DNA from: Gammaproteobacteria bacterium
GTDB lineage: Bacteria > Pseudomonadota > Gammaproteobacteria > Competibacterales > Competibacteraceae
Direction: 5' to 3'
Assembly (NCBI GenBank): GCA_024235095.1
Contig: JACKNC010000001.1
Location: forward strand, 806,001 to 870,000
Length of the DNA: 64,000 nt
This document shows, in pieces, positions 8,453 to 18,355 of this stretch. A program made the position numbers and the translations under genes. Under the pieces are notes generated by a model, which was not told the DNA's origin, did not search any database, and worked only from the letters and a program-made list of their open reading frames with translations. Every line of letters begins with the position of its first letter. The first letter of the stretch is position 1.

Positions 8453-9178
8453 ATGCTGAATTCCAGACCGGTATTTAAGCGGATTCTTCTCAAGCTCAGC
8501 GGCGAAGCGCTCATGGGCAAGGACGATTACGGTATCGATACTGAAGTGATTGCCCGCATGGCCAGTGAAGTACGCGATCTGCGTCAATTAGGCGTGGAAG
8601 TCGGCATGGTGATTGGCGGCGGCAACCTGTTTCGCGGCGCAGGATTGGCGCAGGCGGGCATGGACCGGGTGACTGCTGATCACATGGGAATGTTGGCTAC
8701 GGTCATGAATTCGTTGGCAATGCAGGATACGCTGGAGCGACTGGGTGTTTTCACTCGCGTCATGTCGGCCATCCGTATTAATCAGGTCTGCGAGGACTAT
8801 ATCCGCCGCCGCGCTATTCGCCATCTGGAGAAGGGGCGGGTCGTGATCTTCGCTGCGGGCACCGGCAACCCCTTTTTCACTACCGATTCCGCCGCCAGCC
8901 TGCGAGCTATTGAGATTAATGCCGACGTCATGCTCAAGGCGACCAAGGTCGACGGCATTTATTCCGCGGATCCTTTCAAAGACCCGCACGCCGTGCGCTA
9001 TGACCGCTTGACCTACGATGAGGCTCTGGCGCGTAAACTGCAAGTTATGGACGCTACGGCTATTGTCATGTGCCGTGAACATGACCTGCCGCTGATGGTT
9101 TTTAACATCAATCACCCCGGCGATCTGGTCAGGATCGTGTGTGGCGAGAAGGTAGGCACCACTGTGGTGCGGGAATGA
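8453..9178 (+). CDS. pyrH: Uridylate kinase (UMP kinase)
   Basis: Phosphorylates UMP to UDP for pyrimidine nucleotide supply; allosteric hexamer of the amino-acid-kinase fold. RILLKLSGEAL near the N-terminus, GGGNLFRG in the nucleotide-binding region and the later FAAGTGNPFFTTDSAA are family hallmarks. Starting at 8453 gives 241 residues, the E. coli length. The frame is open to an upstream ATG at 8426, but that adds non-conserved residues and has no ribosome site. Followed almost directly by frr. Confidence 0.97.
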   Translation: MLNSRPVFKRILLKLSGEALMGKDDYGIDTEVIARMASEVRDLRQLGVEVGMVIGGGNLFRGAGLAQAGMDRVTADHMGMLATVMNSLAMQDTLERLGVFTRVMSAIRINQVCEDYIRRRAIRHLEKGRVVIFAAGTGNPFFTTDSAASLRAIEINADVMLKATKVDGIYSADPFKDPHAVRYDRLTYDEALARKLQVMDATAIVMCREHDLPLMVFNINHPGDLVRIVCGEKVGTTVVRE

Positions 9179-9183
9179 CGACC

Positions 9184-9741
9184 ATGATCGACGACATCAA
9201 GAAAGACGCAACGGCCCGCATGGCCAAGAGCGTAGATACGCTCAAGCACGACTTAACCAAGCTGCGCACCGGGCGCGCCCATGCTAGTCTGTTAGACCAT
9301 ATTACAGTCAGCTACTATGGCAATGAGACGCCGCTCAATCAAGTGGCGTCCGTTGGCGTCGCCGACGCTCGCACTCTGCTGGTAACGCCTTGGGAAAAGA
9401 ACATGGTCGGCCCGATTGAGAAAGCGATCATGAAATCCGATCTGGGTCTAAATCCCGTCACCGCCGGCACAGCGATCCGGGTGCCTTTGCCGGCGCTGAC
9501 CGAGGAGCGCCGCCGGGATTTGGTGAAAGTGGTTCGACAGGAAGGGGAAAGCGCCAAGGTCGCGATCCGTAACATCCGTCGGGATGCCAACAATCAGTTC
9601 AAGGCGCTGCTCAAGGACAAAAAAATTACTGAAGATGCTGAACGACAGGCTCAGGATGAAACGCAGAAGTTGACCGACCGGCATATTCAGGAGGTGGACA
9701 AGATTCTCGCTGCCAAGGAAGCTGAATTAATGGAAATTTGA
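9184..9741 (+). CDS. frr: Ribosome recycling factor
   Basis: Splits post-termination ribosomes together with EF-G. The product MIDDIKKDATARM... is 185 residues, like E. coli RRF. It shows the conserved KLRTGRAHASLLD and the C-terminal RRDANNQFKALLKDKKITED hinge region. An alternative ATG at 9175 overlaps the pyrH stop as ATGA and would add three residues. Translational coupling to pyrH is likely with either start. Confidence 0.97.
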   Translation: MIDDIKKDATARMAKSVDTLKHDLTKLRTGRAHASLLDHITVSYYGNETPLNQVASVGVADARTLLVTPWEKNMVGPIEKAIMKSDLGLNPVTAGTAIRVPLPALTEERRRDLVKVVRQEGESAKVAIRNIRRDANNQFKALLKDKKITEDAERQAQDETQKLTDRHIQEVDKILAAKEAELMEI

Positions 9742-9795
9742 GGAGATCATCTGGATTTTCTACCCTGGCGTGAATTTATATGAGAAATCAACGGC

Positions 9796-10560
9796 ATGTC
9801 GGATGATGGCCAGACAGCGCCTGTAGCTGGCGGCTGGCGGCCTCGTCATGTGGCGATTGTCATGGATGGCAACGGCCGTTGGGCGCAGCAGCGTTCCCTA
9901 CCACGCACGGTTGGGCACCGCGAGGGGGCCAAGGCCGTGCGGCGCGTGGTCGAGGCCTGTGTTGAACGCGATATTCCTGTATTAACACTCTTCGCGTTCA
10001 GCAGTGAGAACTGGCGTCGGCCGCGCCGGGAAGTCGAAATCCTGATGAACCTGTTCTTAACCACCTTGCGCAGTGAGATTCGGCGATTGGACGTCGCTAA
10101 TGTCCGGTTGCGATTCATCGGCGACCATAGCGCCTTTTCCCCGACCCTGCAGGACTATATCGCCAAAGCGGAGAAGCGCACGATGCGGAACACCGGCCTA
10201 ACGCTGGTGATTGCCGCTAATTACGGTGGCCGCTGGGATATCCTCCAGGCTGCGCGGCGGGTTGCTGAGGACGTTGCCGCGGGTCGATTATCGCCCAATG
10301 ATTTAACCATGGAGATCTATCACCGCTATACCTGCCTGGCTGATCTGCCGGAGCCGGATTTGTTCATTCGCACCGGTGGAGAGCAGCGCATCAGCAATTT
10401 TCTGCTCTGGCAACTGGCTTATACCGAGCTGTATTTCAGCGAACGACTGTGGCCGGACTATGACGCGGGTGACCTGGACGCCGCTTGCGCCGCCTTTGCC
10501 AATCGCCTGCGGCGGTTCGGCCAGACCAGCGAACAAGTCGCGTGGGGTAGCCATGCTTAA
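9796..10560 (+). CDS. uppS: Undecaprenyl diphosphate synthase (cis-prenyltransferase)
   Basis: Makes the C55 lipid carrier for peptidoglycan and O-antigen by adding isopentenyl units to farnesyl diphosphate. Conserved VAIVMDGNGRWAQ (about 19-31, with the catalytic Asp), LFAFSSENWRRP, and RTGGEQRISNFLLWQLAYTE are all present. 254 residues. Its last 8 bases overlap the start of cdsA, so the pair is translationally coupled. Confidence 0.97.
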   Translation: MSDDGQTAPVAGGWRPRHVAIVMDGNGRWAQQRSLPRTVGHREGAKAVRRVVEACVERDIPVLTLFAFSSENWRRPRREVEILMNLFLTTLRSEIRRLDVANVRLRFIGDHSAFSPTLQDYIAKAEKRTMRNTGLTLVIAANYGGRWDILQAARRVAEDVAAGRLSPNDLTMEIYHRYTCLADLPEPDLFIRTGGEQRISNFLLWQLAYTELYFSERLWPDYDAGDLDAACAAFANRLRRFGQTSEQVAWGSHA

Positions 10561-11362
10561 GCAGCGCGTTATCACGGCAAGCATTTTGGCGCTCCTGGTC
10601 ATTTGGGCCGTGTTGAAATTGCCTGCAACAGGATTTGGCTTGGCGCTGTTGACGATTATTTTGCCCGGCGCCTGGGAATGGACGAGGCTGGTGGGTTTGG
10701 CGGCGCCGCGTGATCGAGGACTGTATGTGGGCGGAGTGCTGCTGCTCATTCTGGCGATCTGGCCGCTGCTCGACCACACGGCGCTTATGAGTGGTCTGCT
10801 GAGCGTGGTGGTCCTGAGTTGGTGCGGCGCGCTGCTGTGGCTGCGCTACTATGCTCAACGCCCTGATCATCAGGATCGGTCATTGGCGATAGGGATCGCT
10901 GGCGTGATCGTGCTGGTCGCGCCATGGGCGGCATTCATGGAATTGCGCGGCGAATTTGGACCGAGCTATGTGCTGTTTCTGTTCCTGCTGGTCTGGGCGG
11001 CGGATGTCGGCGCCTATTTCGCGGGCCGCCGCTGGGGGCAGCGCAAGCTGGCACCGGCAATCAGTCCGGGCAAAACCTGGGAAGGAGTTGGCGGCGCCGT
11101 GATGGCGACGTTGGTGCTGGCGCTGGCCGGCGCAGCGTTACTGGATGTTGGGGCGCGCTGGCCGGCGTTCGTGATGATATGTTTGATTACCGTGGGTTTT
11201 TCCATTGCTGGGGACTTGTTCGAGAGTATGCTCAAACGCCAGTGCGGGGTGAAGGATAGCGGATCGCTTCTACCGGGGCACGGCGGTGTTCTCGACCGAG
11301 TGGATAGTCTGACTGCGGCTGCGCCGGTCTTTCTGCTGGGCCTCCATGGAGTATGGGGATGA
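10553..11362 (+). CDS. cdsA: Phosphatidate cytidylyltransferase
   Basis: Inner-membrane enzyme producing CDP-diacylglycerol, the precursor of all bacterial phospholipids. 269 residues with about eight hydrophobic segments. The family signature KRQCGVKDSGSLLPGHGG lies near the C-terminus, followed by LDRVDS. ATG 10553 follows TGGGGTAG and lies inside the uppS 3' end. The stop overlaps the dxr start as ATGA. Confidence 0.96.
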   Translation: MLKQRVITASILALLVIWAVLKLPATGFGLALLTIILPGAWEWTRLVGLAAPRDRGLYVGGVLLLILAIWPLLDHTALMSGLLSVVVLSWCGALLWLRYYAQRPDHQDRSLAIGIAGVIVLVAPWAAFMELRGEFGPSYVLFLFLLVWAADVGAYFAGRRWGQRKLAPAISPGKTWEGVGGAVMATLVLALAGAALLDVGARWPAFVMICLITVGFSIAGDLFESMLKRQCGVKDSGSLLPGHGGVLDRVDSLTAAAPVFLLGLHGVWG

Positions 11363-12561
11363 GTGGGCCGATCGGCATCGCCATTCTCGGTTCCACTGGC
11401 TCCATCGGCGTCAGTACGCTGAATGTGCTACAGCGTCACCCCGAGCGTTTCCGGGTGGTCGCATTGACCGCGCATCGTGATGTCGAAGGTCTGTTTCAAC
11501 AATGCCTGACCCATGAACCCGAGTATGCGGTGATGGCGGACGCCGACGCTGCGGAGCAGTTACGTGACCGGTTACAGACGACAGGGCGCAGGGTCGAGGT
11601 GCTGGCGGGTGTGGAAGGATTGGAGCGGGTGGCGGCTTTGCCGGGAGTTGGGGCCGTCATGGCGGCGATTGTCGGGGCCGTCGGCTTGTTGCCGACCCTG
11701 GCGGCGGCGCGGGCCGGCAAGCGAGTGCTGCTGGCCAACAAGGAGGCGCTGGTCATGGCCGGGCCGCTGTTCATGGCGGCGGTGCGCGAGCGGGGTGCGG
11801 AATTATTGCCCATCGACAGTGAACATAATGCAGTGTTTCAGTGTCTTCCTCCAACCTTTGCTACGGAAGGACTTGACGCTGTCGGAGTACGGCGCATTCT
11901 TCTAACTGGTTCGGGCGGACCGTTTCGCCTCACCCCCCTCGAACAACTACCGAAAGCGACTCCAGAACAAGCTTGCGCGCATCCAAACTGGAGCATGGGT
12001 CGGAAAATTTCCGTCGATTCGGCCACCATGATGAACAAGGGTCTGGAAGTCATCGAAGCGCATTGGCTGTTTGGCGCGCCGCCGGAACGGATTGAAGTGG
12101 TGGTTCACCCGCAAAGCGTGATTCATTCCATGGTGGAATACCGGGATGGCTCGGTGCTGGCTCAACTGGGCAATCCGGATATGCGCACTCCCATTGCCCA
12201 TGCCCTGGCTTGGCCGCGACGATTGGCGTCAGGGGCAACATTCCTGGATTTTGCCCAAATGGCTCCCCTGGAGTTTACGACCCCGGACTTCTCGCGCTTC
12301 CCCTGCCTGGAACTGGCTTTTGCCGCGCTGGCCGCGGGCGGCACGGCCCCGGTCATTCTTAATGCAGCTGACGAAATTGCCGTGCAAGCCTTTCTCGATC
12401 GACGGATTCGCTACACTGACATCCATACTGTTGTCCAATACACTCTGGAGCGGGTGAACAGACGCGCTATTGCGTCACTGGCGGTCATCCTCGATGACGA
12501 TGTCCAGGCCCGAACCGTGGCCGGCGAATGGGTCGCCGCGCATGGCAGAGGTCTTTCATGA
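11359..12561 (+). CDS. dxr: 1-deoxy-D-xylulose 5-phosphate reductoisomerase
   Basis: Second step of the MEP isoprenoid pathway, making methylerythritol phosphate with NADPH. The N-terminal ILGSTGSIG is the nucleotide site. LPIDSEHNAVFQ and KISVDSATMMNKGLEVIEAH hold the metal and substrate ligands. ATG 11359 (400 residues) overlaps the cdsA stop by four bases and has GGAG seven bases upstream; ATG 11353 is a weaker alternative. The pathway's last enzyme, IspH, is also in this window at 60 kb. Confidence 0.97.
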   Translation: MSGPIGIAILGSTGSIGVSTLNVLQRHPERFRVVALTAHRDVEGLFQQCLTHEPEYAVMADADAAEQLRDRLQTTGRRVEVLAGVEGLERVAALPGVGAVMAAIVGAVGLLPTLAAARAGKRVLLANKEALVMAGPLFMAAVRERGAELLPIDSEHNAVFQCLPPTFATEGLDAVGVRRILLTGSGGPFRLTPLEQLPKATPEQACAHPNWSMGRKISVDSATMMNKGLEVIEAHWLFGAPPERIEVVVHPQSVIHSMVEYRDGSVLAQLGNPDMRTPIAHALAWPRRLASGATFLDFAQMAPLEFTTPDFSRFPCLELAFAALAAGGTAPVILNAADEIAVQAFLDRRIRYTDIHTVVQYTLERVNRRAIASLAVILDDDVQARTVAGEWVAAHGRGLS

Positions 12562-13928
12562 TGAGCAGCAGTCCACTGATTTCATTACTGGCCCTGATCG
12601 TCACTCTGGGAGTGTTGATCACGGTGCATGAATTCGGGCATTTCTGGGTCGCGCGTCGGCTGGGCGTCAAGGTGCTGCGGTTTTCGGTTGGCTTTGGCAA
12701 ACCGCTGTGGCGGCGACGTGGCCAGGATGATGTGGAATACGTGATCGCTGCGCTGCCGTTGGGCGGTTATGTAAAAATGCTTGACGAACGCGAGGGCGAT
12801 GTGCCTGCTGATCAGTTGCACCGGGCGTTTAACCGGCAACCGGTGGGTTCGCGCATTGCCATTGTACTAGCGGGACCGTTTTTTAACTTTGTATTCGCCA
12901 TCCTCGCTTACGCGGGTATGTTCGTCATCGGCGTTCCTGGAGTCAAACCTGTGATGGATGCGCCCGTAGCCGGATCGCTGGCTGAAGCGGGCGGATTCCG
13001 CAAAGGCGATCTGATCATTGCTGTTGACAATGAGCCTACCCCGGCGCTGGGCGCGGTCATGCTGGCGCTGGTGGATCGCACCATGGCGGAAGAGCAGGTC
13101 CAGGTTGAGGTCAGGGATATTGATGGTCGAACGCGCATCCGCACGCTGGACACGCGCTATGCCCCGGAATCGGATGAAGAAGTGCGAGTATTTGAACGGA
13201 TGGGCTTGACGCCCTGGCAGCCGGTGCTGCCGGCGGTGATCGGCCAGGTGTTGCCGGACGGCGCTGCAAGCCGGGCAGGATTGCAATCCGGCGACCGCAT
13301 CCTCGTGGCCGATGGAGAATCTGTCACTGACTGGCAGCAATGGCGCGCTATTATCGAACGCCACCCCGGCCAGTCGCTGAATGTGCGTATTGAACGCGAC
13401 GGATTTGAGCAAGCGCTGGAACTGATTCCCGATACCCGAGAAAATCCCCAGGGCGAGCGAACGGGTTTTATCGGCGCGGTCGCGCAAATACCGCCTGATC
13501 TGGCTGAAGATTTGCGAGTCGTGGTGCGTTATGGGCCATTGGACGCGGTCGGAGCCGCCATCGGTAAAACCTGGGACATGTCATTGCTGACCTTGCGCAT
13601 GCTGGGCCGAATGCTCATTGGCAAGGCTTCGCTGGATAATCTGAGCGGCCCGCTGACCATAGCCCAATTCGCTGGCCAGGCCGCCAGCGCCGGGTGGATC
13701 GCGTTCCTGTCGTTACTGGCCCTGGTCAGCATCAGCCTGGGGGTTTTGAATCTGCTGCCGGTGCCGGTGCTGGACGGTGGACATCTGTTGTATTACCTGA
13801 TTGAAATCGTCAAAGGCAGTCCGTTGTCCGAGGCGATCCAGCATGTTGGACAGCAGGTGGGCATGGTCCTGTTGCTGATGCTGATGGGACTCGCGTTGTT
13901 CAATGATTTTAATCGTCTTCTGGGATAG
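12558..13928 (+). CDS. rseP: Site-2 protease RseP
   Basis: Intramembrane zinc metalloprotease that cleaves anti-sigma factor RseA in the sigma-E envelope stress response. HEFGH in the first membrane helix gives the zinc ligands. Two PDZ-like domains follow in the periplasmic part. NLLPVPVLDGGH near the C-terminus is the second metal motif. ATG 12558 overlaps the dxr stop and has AGAGG upstream, giving 456 residues. Its neighbour bamA encodes the main outer-membrane assembly factor. Confidence 0.96.
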   Translation: MMSSSPLISLLALIVTLGVLITVHEFGHFWVARRLGVKVLRFSVGFGKPLWRRRGQDDVEYVIAALPLGGYVKMLDEREGDVPADQLHRAFNRQPVGSRIAIVLAGPFFNFVFAILAYAGMFVIGVPGVKPVMDAPVAGSLAEAGGFRKGDLIIAVDNEPTPALGAVMLALVDRTMAEEQVQVEVRDIDGRTRIRTLDTRYAPESDEEVRVFERMGLTPWQPVLPAVIGQVLPDGAASRAGLQSGDRILVADGESVTDWQQWRAIIERHPGQSLNVRIERDGFEQALELIPDTRENPQGERTGFIGAVAQIPPDLAEDLRVVVRYGPLDAVGAAIGKTWDMSLLTLRMLGRMLIGKASLDNLSGPLTIAQFAGQAASAGWIAFLSLLALVSISLGVLNLLPVPVLDGGHLLYYLIEIVKGSPLSEAIQHVGQQVGMVLLLMLMGLALFNDFNRLLG

Positions 13929-13964
13929 GAGCCGCCAATTCAGGCCGGAGATCACGACTCGCTT

Positions 13965-16253
13965 ATGAAATCCTACCATCATCTAATTTTGGCGCTTGGC
14001 TTGTGGGTTGCGGCATCTGTGGCGCATGCCAGCGAATTTGTCATAAAGGACATCCAGGTTGAGGGGTTGCAACGCATTTCGGCGGGGACAGTGTTCAACT
14101 ATCTGCCGGCGAAGGTCGGCTCGTCCATTTCCGAGCAGGATTATCCAGACATTATCCGTGCGCTGTTCAAGACGGGCTTTTTTACCGATGTGCAATTGGA
14201 AAGAAGCGGTAATGTGTTGATTATTAAAGTTATCGAACGGCCCGCCATTGCCGAAGTCGAGATTGAAGGCAACAAGGACATCAGTACGGATGATTTGAAA
14301 AAGGCTTTAACCTCGGTCGGGCTGGCGGAGGGCCGCGTGTTTGACCGCTCCTTACTCGACAAAGTGGAGCAGGAACTGTTGCAGCAGTACTACAGCCGAG
14401 GCCGCTACGCTGTGAAGATCGACAGCCAGGTGCGTCCGCTGGAGCGTAACCGGGTTGCTATCAAGCTGATTATTTCCGAAGGCGCCGTGGCCAGCATTAG
14501 TCAGATCAATATCGTTGGCAATAAGGCATTCACCGAGAAAGAACTGCTGGGACTTATGCAGTCATCCACCACGGGTTGGTTCTCTTTCTTCACCAAGGAT
14601 GATCAATACGCCAAGCAAAAGCTGGCGGCGGATATCGAAGCGCTGCGCTCTTTCTATCTGGATCGCGGTTATCTCAAATTCAATGTGGATTCCACCCAAG
14701 TCTCGATCACTCCGGACAAGAAAGACGTTTATATCACGATTAACATTACCGAGGGCGAACCCTACACGGTCCAGGGTGTTCAATTGACCGGTAATTTCGG
14801 AGTCGTGCCCGAAGCAGAGTTGCGCAAGCTGATTGAGATTGAATCCGGCGAAACCTTCTCTCGGGCCAAGATTGCCGAGATCACCAAAAAAGTGGGCGAA
14901 CGGCTGGGCAATGAGGGTTATGCTTTCGCTAACGTCAACACCATACCCCAGGTCAACGACGAAAACCGGACAGTGGATTTGACCTTCCTGGTCGATCCAG
15001 GCCGACGGGTTTATGTGCGGCGTATCAACTTCCAGGGCAACGCCAAGACTCAGGATGAAGTATTGCGCCGGGAAATGCGGCAAGCGGAAGGCGCCTGGTA
15101 TTCCACTAAGGATCTCGACCGTTCCAAAACCCGTCTTCAGCGCCTGGATTATCTGGAGAGCGTTAATGTTGACACAGCAGCGGCGCCGGGAACGAACGAT
15201 CAGGTTGATGTGAACTATACGCTGGTCGAGCGGCCCTCAGGCAGCCTGTTATTTGGCATCGGTTATGGTCAGGAGTCGGGCCTCTTGCTGAATGCGAGCG
15301 TGACCCAGAACAACTTTCTCGGTACTGGCAATCAAATGAGCCTGGTGTTGAACAACAGCGATATCGGCGCCAACTACAGCCTGGCTTACAACAATCCCTA
15401 TTACACCATCGATGGAGTCAGTCGCGGGTTCCGGGTTTACTATCAGAACATTGACGCCGCACAGGTTAATACGGCTGATTATGTATTGAACAATTATGGC
15501 GGCCAGGTTAGTTTCGGTTTTCCCCTGAATGAATTTGACACCTTGCTGATCCTCCCCGGTTATGATCATGTGCAAATCGATACGACAACGAGTACGCCGG
15601 TTGAAATTATTGACTACATCAACCGTAACGGCGATACCTTTAACACCTTCAAACTGGACGCCAGTTGGGCGCGCGATAGCCGCAATCGCACCGTTTTCCC
15701 GACCAGTGGCGCGCTGAATCAAATTACCACCGAGTTCGCTGTTCCTGGCAGCGATGTGGAATATTACAAGCTGAGCTATCGCGGGGTGTTCTACTACCCG
15801 TTGGCGCGCTGGATGACCTGGACGCTCGGGGGTGAGATTGGCTATGGCGATGGTTACGGCGATACCGACGGCCTGCCGTTTTTTGAAAATTTCTATGCGG
15901 GCGGTCTGCGCTCGGTGCGCGGTTACAAGACAAATACCCTGGGACCGCGTTATAGCAATAATGAGCCTAGCGGCGGCGCGTTCAAGACCACTGCCAGCAC
16001 CCAGCTCATCCTGCCTGTGCCGTTCATGGAGAAATCGGAAAACGTGCGGGTTGCCGCCTTCTTCGATGCGGGTAATGTGTTCGCCACCACCAGCGATTTC
16101 GATGCTGGCGAGTTGCGTTACTCCGTAGGTATTTCCGGTCTGTGGCTATCGCCGCTGGGGCCAATCGTGTTGAGTGTGGCCGCGCCGCTTAACGATAAAC
16201 CCGAGGATGAAACCGAGGCGTTCCAGTTCTCTTTCGGCGTACCGTTCAATTGA
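13965..16253 (+). CDS. bamA: Outer membrane protein assembly factor BamA
   Basis: Central subunit of the BAM complex that folds beta-barrels into the outer membrane. The first 22 residues form a signal peptide ending VAHA. Five POTRA repeats cover roughly residues 24-420. A C-terminal 16-strand barrel follows, with RSVRGY (loop 6 VRGF/Y motif) and a terminal aromatic FSFGVPFN pattern. 762 residues. It lies 36 bases after rseP and before the chaperone gene skp. Confidence 0.97.
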   Translation: MKSYHHLILALGLWVAASVAHASEFVIKDIQVEGLQRISAGTVFNYLPAKVGSSISEQDYPDIIRALFKTGFFTDVQLERSGNVLIIKVIERPAIAEVEIEGNKDISTDDLKKALTSVGLAEGRVFDRSLLDKVEQELLQQYYSRGRYAVKIDSQVRPLERNRVAIKLIISEGAVASISQINIVGNKAFTEKELLGLMQSSTTGWFSFFTKDDQYAKQKLAADIEALRSFYLDRGYLKFNVDSTQVSITPDKKDVYITINITEGEPYTVQGVQLTGNFGVVPEAELRKLIEIESGETFSRAKIAEITKKVGERLGNEGYAFANVNTIPQVNDENRTVDLTFLVDPGRRVYVRRINFQGNAKTQDEVLRREMRQAEGAWYSTKDLDRSKTRLQRLDYLESVNVDTAAAPGTNDQVDVNYTLVERPSGSLLFGIGYGQESGLLLNASVTQNNFLGTGNQMSLVLNNSDIGANYSLAYNNPYYTIDGVSRGFRVYYQNIDAAQVNTADYVLNNYGGQVSFGFPLNEFDTLLILPGYDHVQIDTTTSTPVEIIDYINRNGDTFNTFKLDASWARDSRNRTVFPTSGALNQITTEFAVPGSDVEYYKLSYRGVFYYPLARWMTWTLGGEIGYGDGYGDTDGLPFFENFYAGGLRSVRGYKTNTLGPRYSNNEPSGGAFKTTASTQLILPVPFMEKSENVRVAAFFDAGNVFATTSDFDAGELRYSVGISGLWLSPLGPIVLSVAAPLNDKPEDETEAFQFSFGVPFN

Positions 16254-16341
16254 TAGTGGAGGAGCAACCGAATCATGGCGGCTTTTGCTAGACTTTATTT
16301 TCTTACGCATCTTCGTTCACTTTCTTGAAGGCAGGTATCGA

Positions 16342-16851
16342 GTGAAGCTCAAGCAGCGTTTTTTAATCGCAGCGGCATTGGCGTTGCCGCTCTCGTTGGC
16401 GCAGGCGGCTGATCTGAAGATCGGTTTTGTCAGTATTGCCAAGATCCTGAATAGCGCGCCGCAAGCCGAGGCGGCCAGCAAGCGATTGGAGCAGGAATTC
16501 GCTCCACGGCAAAAAGGTCTAGTCGAGGCGCAAAAGTCGTTGCGCCGACTGGAGGAAAAATTGGCGAAAGACGGAGCGGTGATGAGCGAAAGCCAGCGTC
16601 GTAATCTGGAAAGCGATATTCGCAGTCAGGCGCGGGAACTCAACCGGACCAATGCAGAACTCCGGGAAGACTTCAACCTGCGTCGTAATGAAGAGCTGGG
16701 CAAGTTCCAGAAGCAGGTGCTGGATGTGATCAACAATCTCGCCAGGGAAGAAGGCTTTGATCTGGTCATCAACGACGGTGCGACGCTGTATGCCAGTTCG
16801 CAAGTTGATGTGACCGACAAGGTGCTCAAGCGACTGACTTCCAGCAGGTAA
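16342..16851 (+). CDS. skp: Periplasmic chaperone Skp (OmpH family)
   Basis: Holds unfolded outer-membrane proteins on their way to BamA. The best start is GTG 16342, after GCAGGT, giving 169 residues. A signal peptide runs to AQAAD. The mature part begins LKIGFVSIAKIL, then a long charged coiled-coil arm (about residues 50-120) and a final strand DLVINDGATLY. The frame is open upstream to 16174, but that part overlaps bamA and lacks a signal peptide at its start. Confidence 0.92.
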   Translation: MKLKQRFLIAAALALPLSLAQAADLKIGFVSIAKILNSAPQAEAASKRLEQEFAPRQKGLVEAQKSLRRLEEKLAKDGAVMSESQRRNLESDIRSQARELNRTNAELREDFNLRRNEELGKFQKQVLDVINNLAREEGFDLVINDGATLYASSQVDVTDKVLKRLTSSR

Positions 16852-16858
16852 TTTTTCG

Positions 16859-17893
16859 ATGACCACGCTCGGCGAGATTGCCGTTGTATCCGGCGCGCGC
16901 CTGCGGGGCGGGGATACAGCGACGGTCATCACTGGCGTAGCGTCATTGGACAGTGCGGAAACCGGGCAGCTCAGTTTTTTGATTCATTCCCGCTACCGAC
17001 ATTATCTTCCAGCCACTCGTGCGGCGGCGGTTATTGTGTCGCCGAGGGATGCTGCGGCTTGTCCGGCGCCGGCGCTAATCGCCGATAACCCGCATATCGC
17101 CTACGCACGGGCGGCTGCGCTGTTCGAACCGGTAGCTGAACCGCAGACGGGCGTTCATTCCACCGCCTGGGTTGATTCTAGGGCGCGAATTGCCAAAAAC
17201 GTCTGGATTGGTCCGCACTGCGTGGTAGAAGCGGGCGCTACCATCGAAACGGGCGTTAGTGTGGGACCCCACTGTGTGATTGGCGAACAAGCGCTGATCG
17301 GGGCGGCAAGTCGCCTGATGGCGCGGGTGACGGTCTGTCATCGGGTGCGGTTGGGACGCCGGGTGTTAGTACATCCAGGCGCAGTGATCGGTAGCGATGG
17401 TTTTGGGCTGGCTCTTGAGCAGGATGGCCGTTGGCTCAGAGTGCCGCAACTCGGCAGTGTCCGGATCGGCGACGATGTCGAGATCGGCGCTAACACCACC
17501 ATTGACCGCGGCGCTTTGGAAGACACGGTGATCGAGGACGGAGTCAAGCTGGATAATCAGATTCAGATCGCTCACAACGTCCATATTGGGGCCCATAGCG
17601 CGTTGGCCGGTTGTGTTGGCATTGCAGGCAGCGCGCGCATTGGTCGGCATTGCATGTTGGGAGGAGGCGTGGGCGTTGCCGGTCATTTAACTATTGCCGA
17701 TCGAGTCCAGGTAACAGGGATGTCATTGGTGGCCCAGTCCATCACGCAATCCGGCGTTTATTCCTCAGGACTGGCGGTTGAACCGAACCGGCTATGGAAC
17801 AGGATCAGCGCCCGTTTGCGTCGACTGGATGAACTGTTCCGCCGGTTAACCGCTCTGGAAAAAACAATCAAGCGCCAAGATGGCTCTGTTTGA
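16859..17893 (+). CDS. lpxD: UDP-3-O-acylglucosamine N-acyltransferase
   Basis: Third step of lipid A synthesis, N-acylating UDP-3-O-acylglucosamine from acyl-ACP. An N-terminal uridine-binding domain is followed by left-handed beta-helix hexapeptide repeats (about 105-300). The catalytic histidine region QIQIAHNVHIG is present. A short C-terminal helix closes the protein. 344 residues, close to E. coli. Seven bases after skp. Confidence 0.97.
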   Translation: MTTLGEIAVVSGARLRGGDTATVITGVASLDSAETGQLSFLIHSRYRHYLPATRAAAVIVSPRDAAACPAPALIADNPHIAYARAAALFEPVAEPQTGVHSTAWVDSRARIAKNVWIGPHCVVEAGATIETGVSVGPHCVIGEQALIGAASRLMARVTVCHRVRLGRRVLVHPGAVIGSDGFGLALEQDGRWLRVPQLGSVRIGDDVEIGANTTIDRGALEDTVIEDGVKLDNQIQIAHNVHIGAHSALAGCVGIAGSARIGRHCMLGGGVGVAGHLTIADRVQVTGMSLVAQSITQSGVYSSGLAVEPNRLWNRISARLRRLDELFRRLTALEKTIKRQDGSV

Positions 17894-17905
17894 GGGGATA
17901 AGACT

Positions 17906-18355
17906 TTGGAATCGATGGATATTCAGGGGATTTTGGAATACTTGCCACATCGCTATCCGTTTCTGTTGATCGATCGGGTGCTGGCGATTGATCCTGGGCG
18001 ATCGCTAACTGGTCTCAAAAACGTCAGTTTTAACGAACCGTTTTTTCTCGGACACTTTCCTCAACGGCCCATCATGCCCGGCGTGCTGATTCTGGAGGCG
18101 CTGGCGCAGGCCACCGGAATTCTGGCTTTCAAGAGTCAGGAAGAAAAACCGGACCATCATTCCATGTACTACCTGGTTGGAGTTGATAATGCGCGCTTCA
18201 AGCGACCGGTAGAGCCGGGCGATCAACTGATCGTGGAAGTACGATTGGATCGCATCAAGCGCGGCGTCGGTAAGTTTTTCGGCGAAGCGAAGGTCGATGA
18301 CCAACTCGTAGCAACTGCCGAATTCTTGTGCGCCAAACGGGACATTGACCTGTGA
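17906..18355 (+). CDS. fabZ: 3-hydroxyacyl-ACP dehydratase FabZ
   Basis: Dehydrates 3-hydroxyacyl-ACP in fatty acid elongation, competing with LpxA/LpxD for the same substrates. LPHRYPFLLIDRV carries the catalytic His, and the hot-dog helix PGVLILEALAQA the catalytic Glu. A GAGGGG ribosome site at 17892-17897 lies 8 bases before TTG 17906 but 17 before ATG 17915, which favours the TTG start (149 residues). The stop overlaps the lpxA start as GTGA. Confidence 0.96.
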   Translation: MESMDIQGILEYLPHRYPFLLIDRVLAIDPGRSLTGLKNVSFNEPFFLGHFPQRPIMPGVLILEALAQATGILAFKSQEEKPDHHSMYYLVGVDNARFKRPVEPGDQLIVEVRLDRIKRGVGKFFGEAKVDDQLVATAEFLCAKRDIDL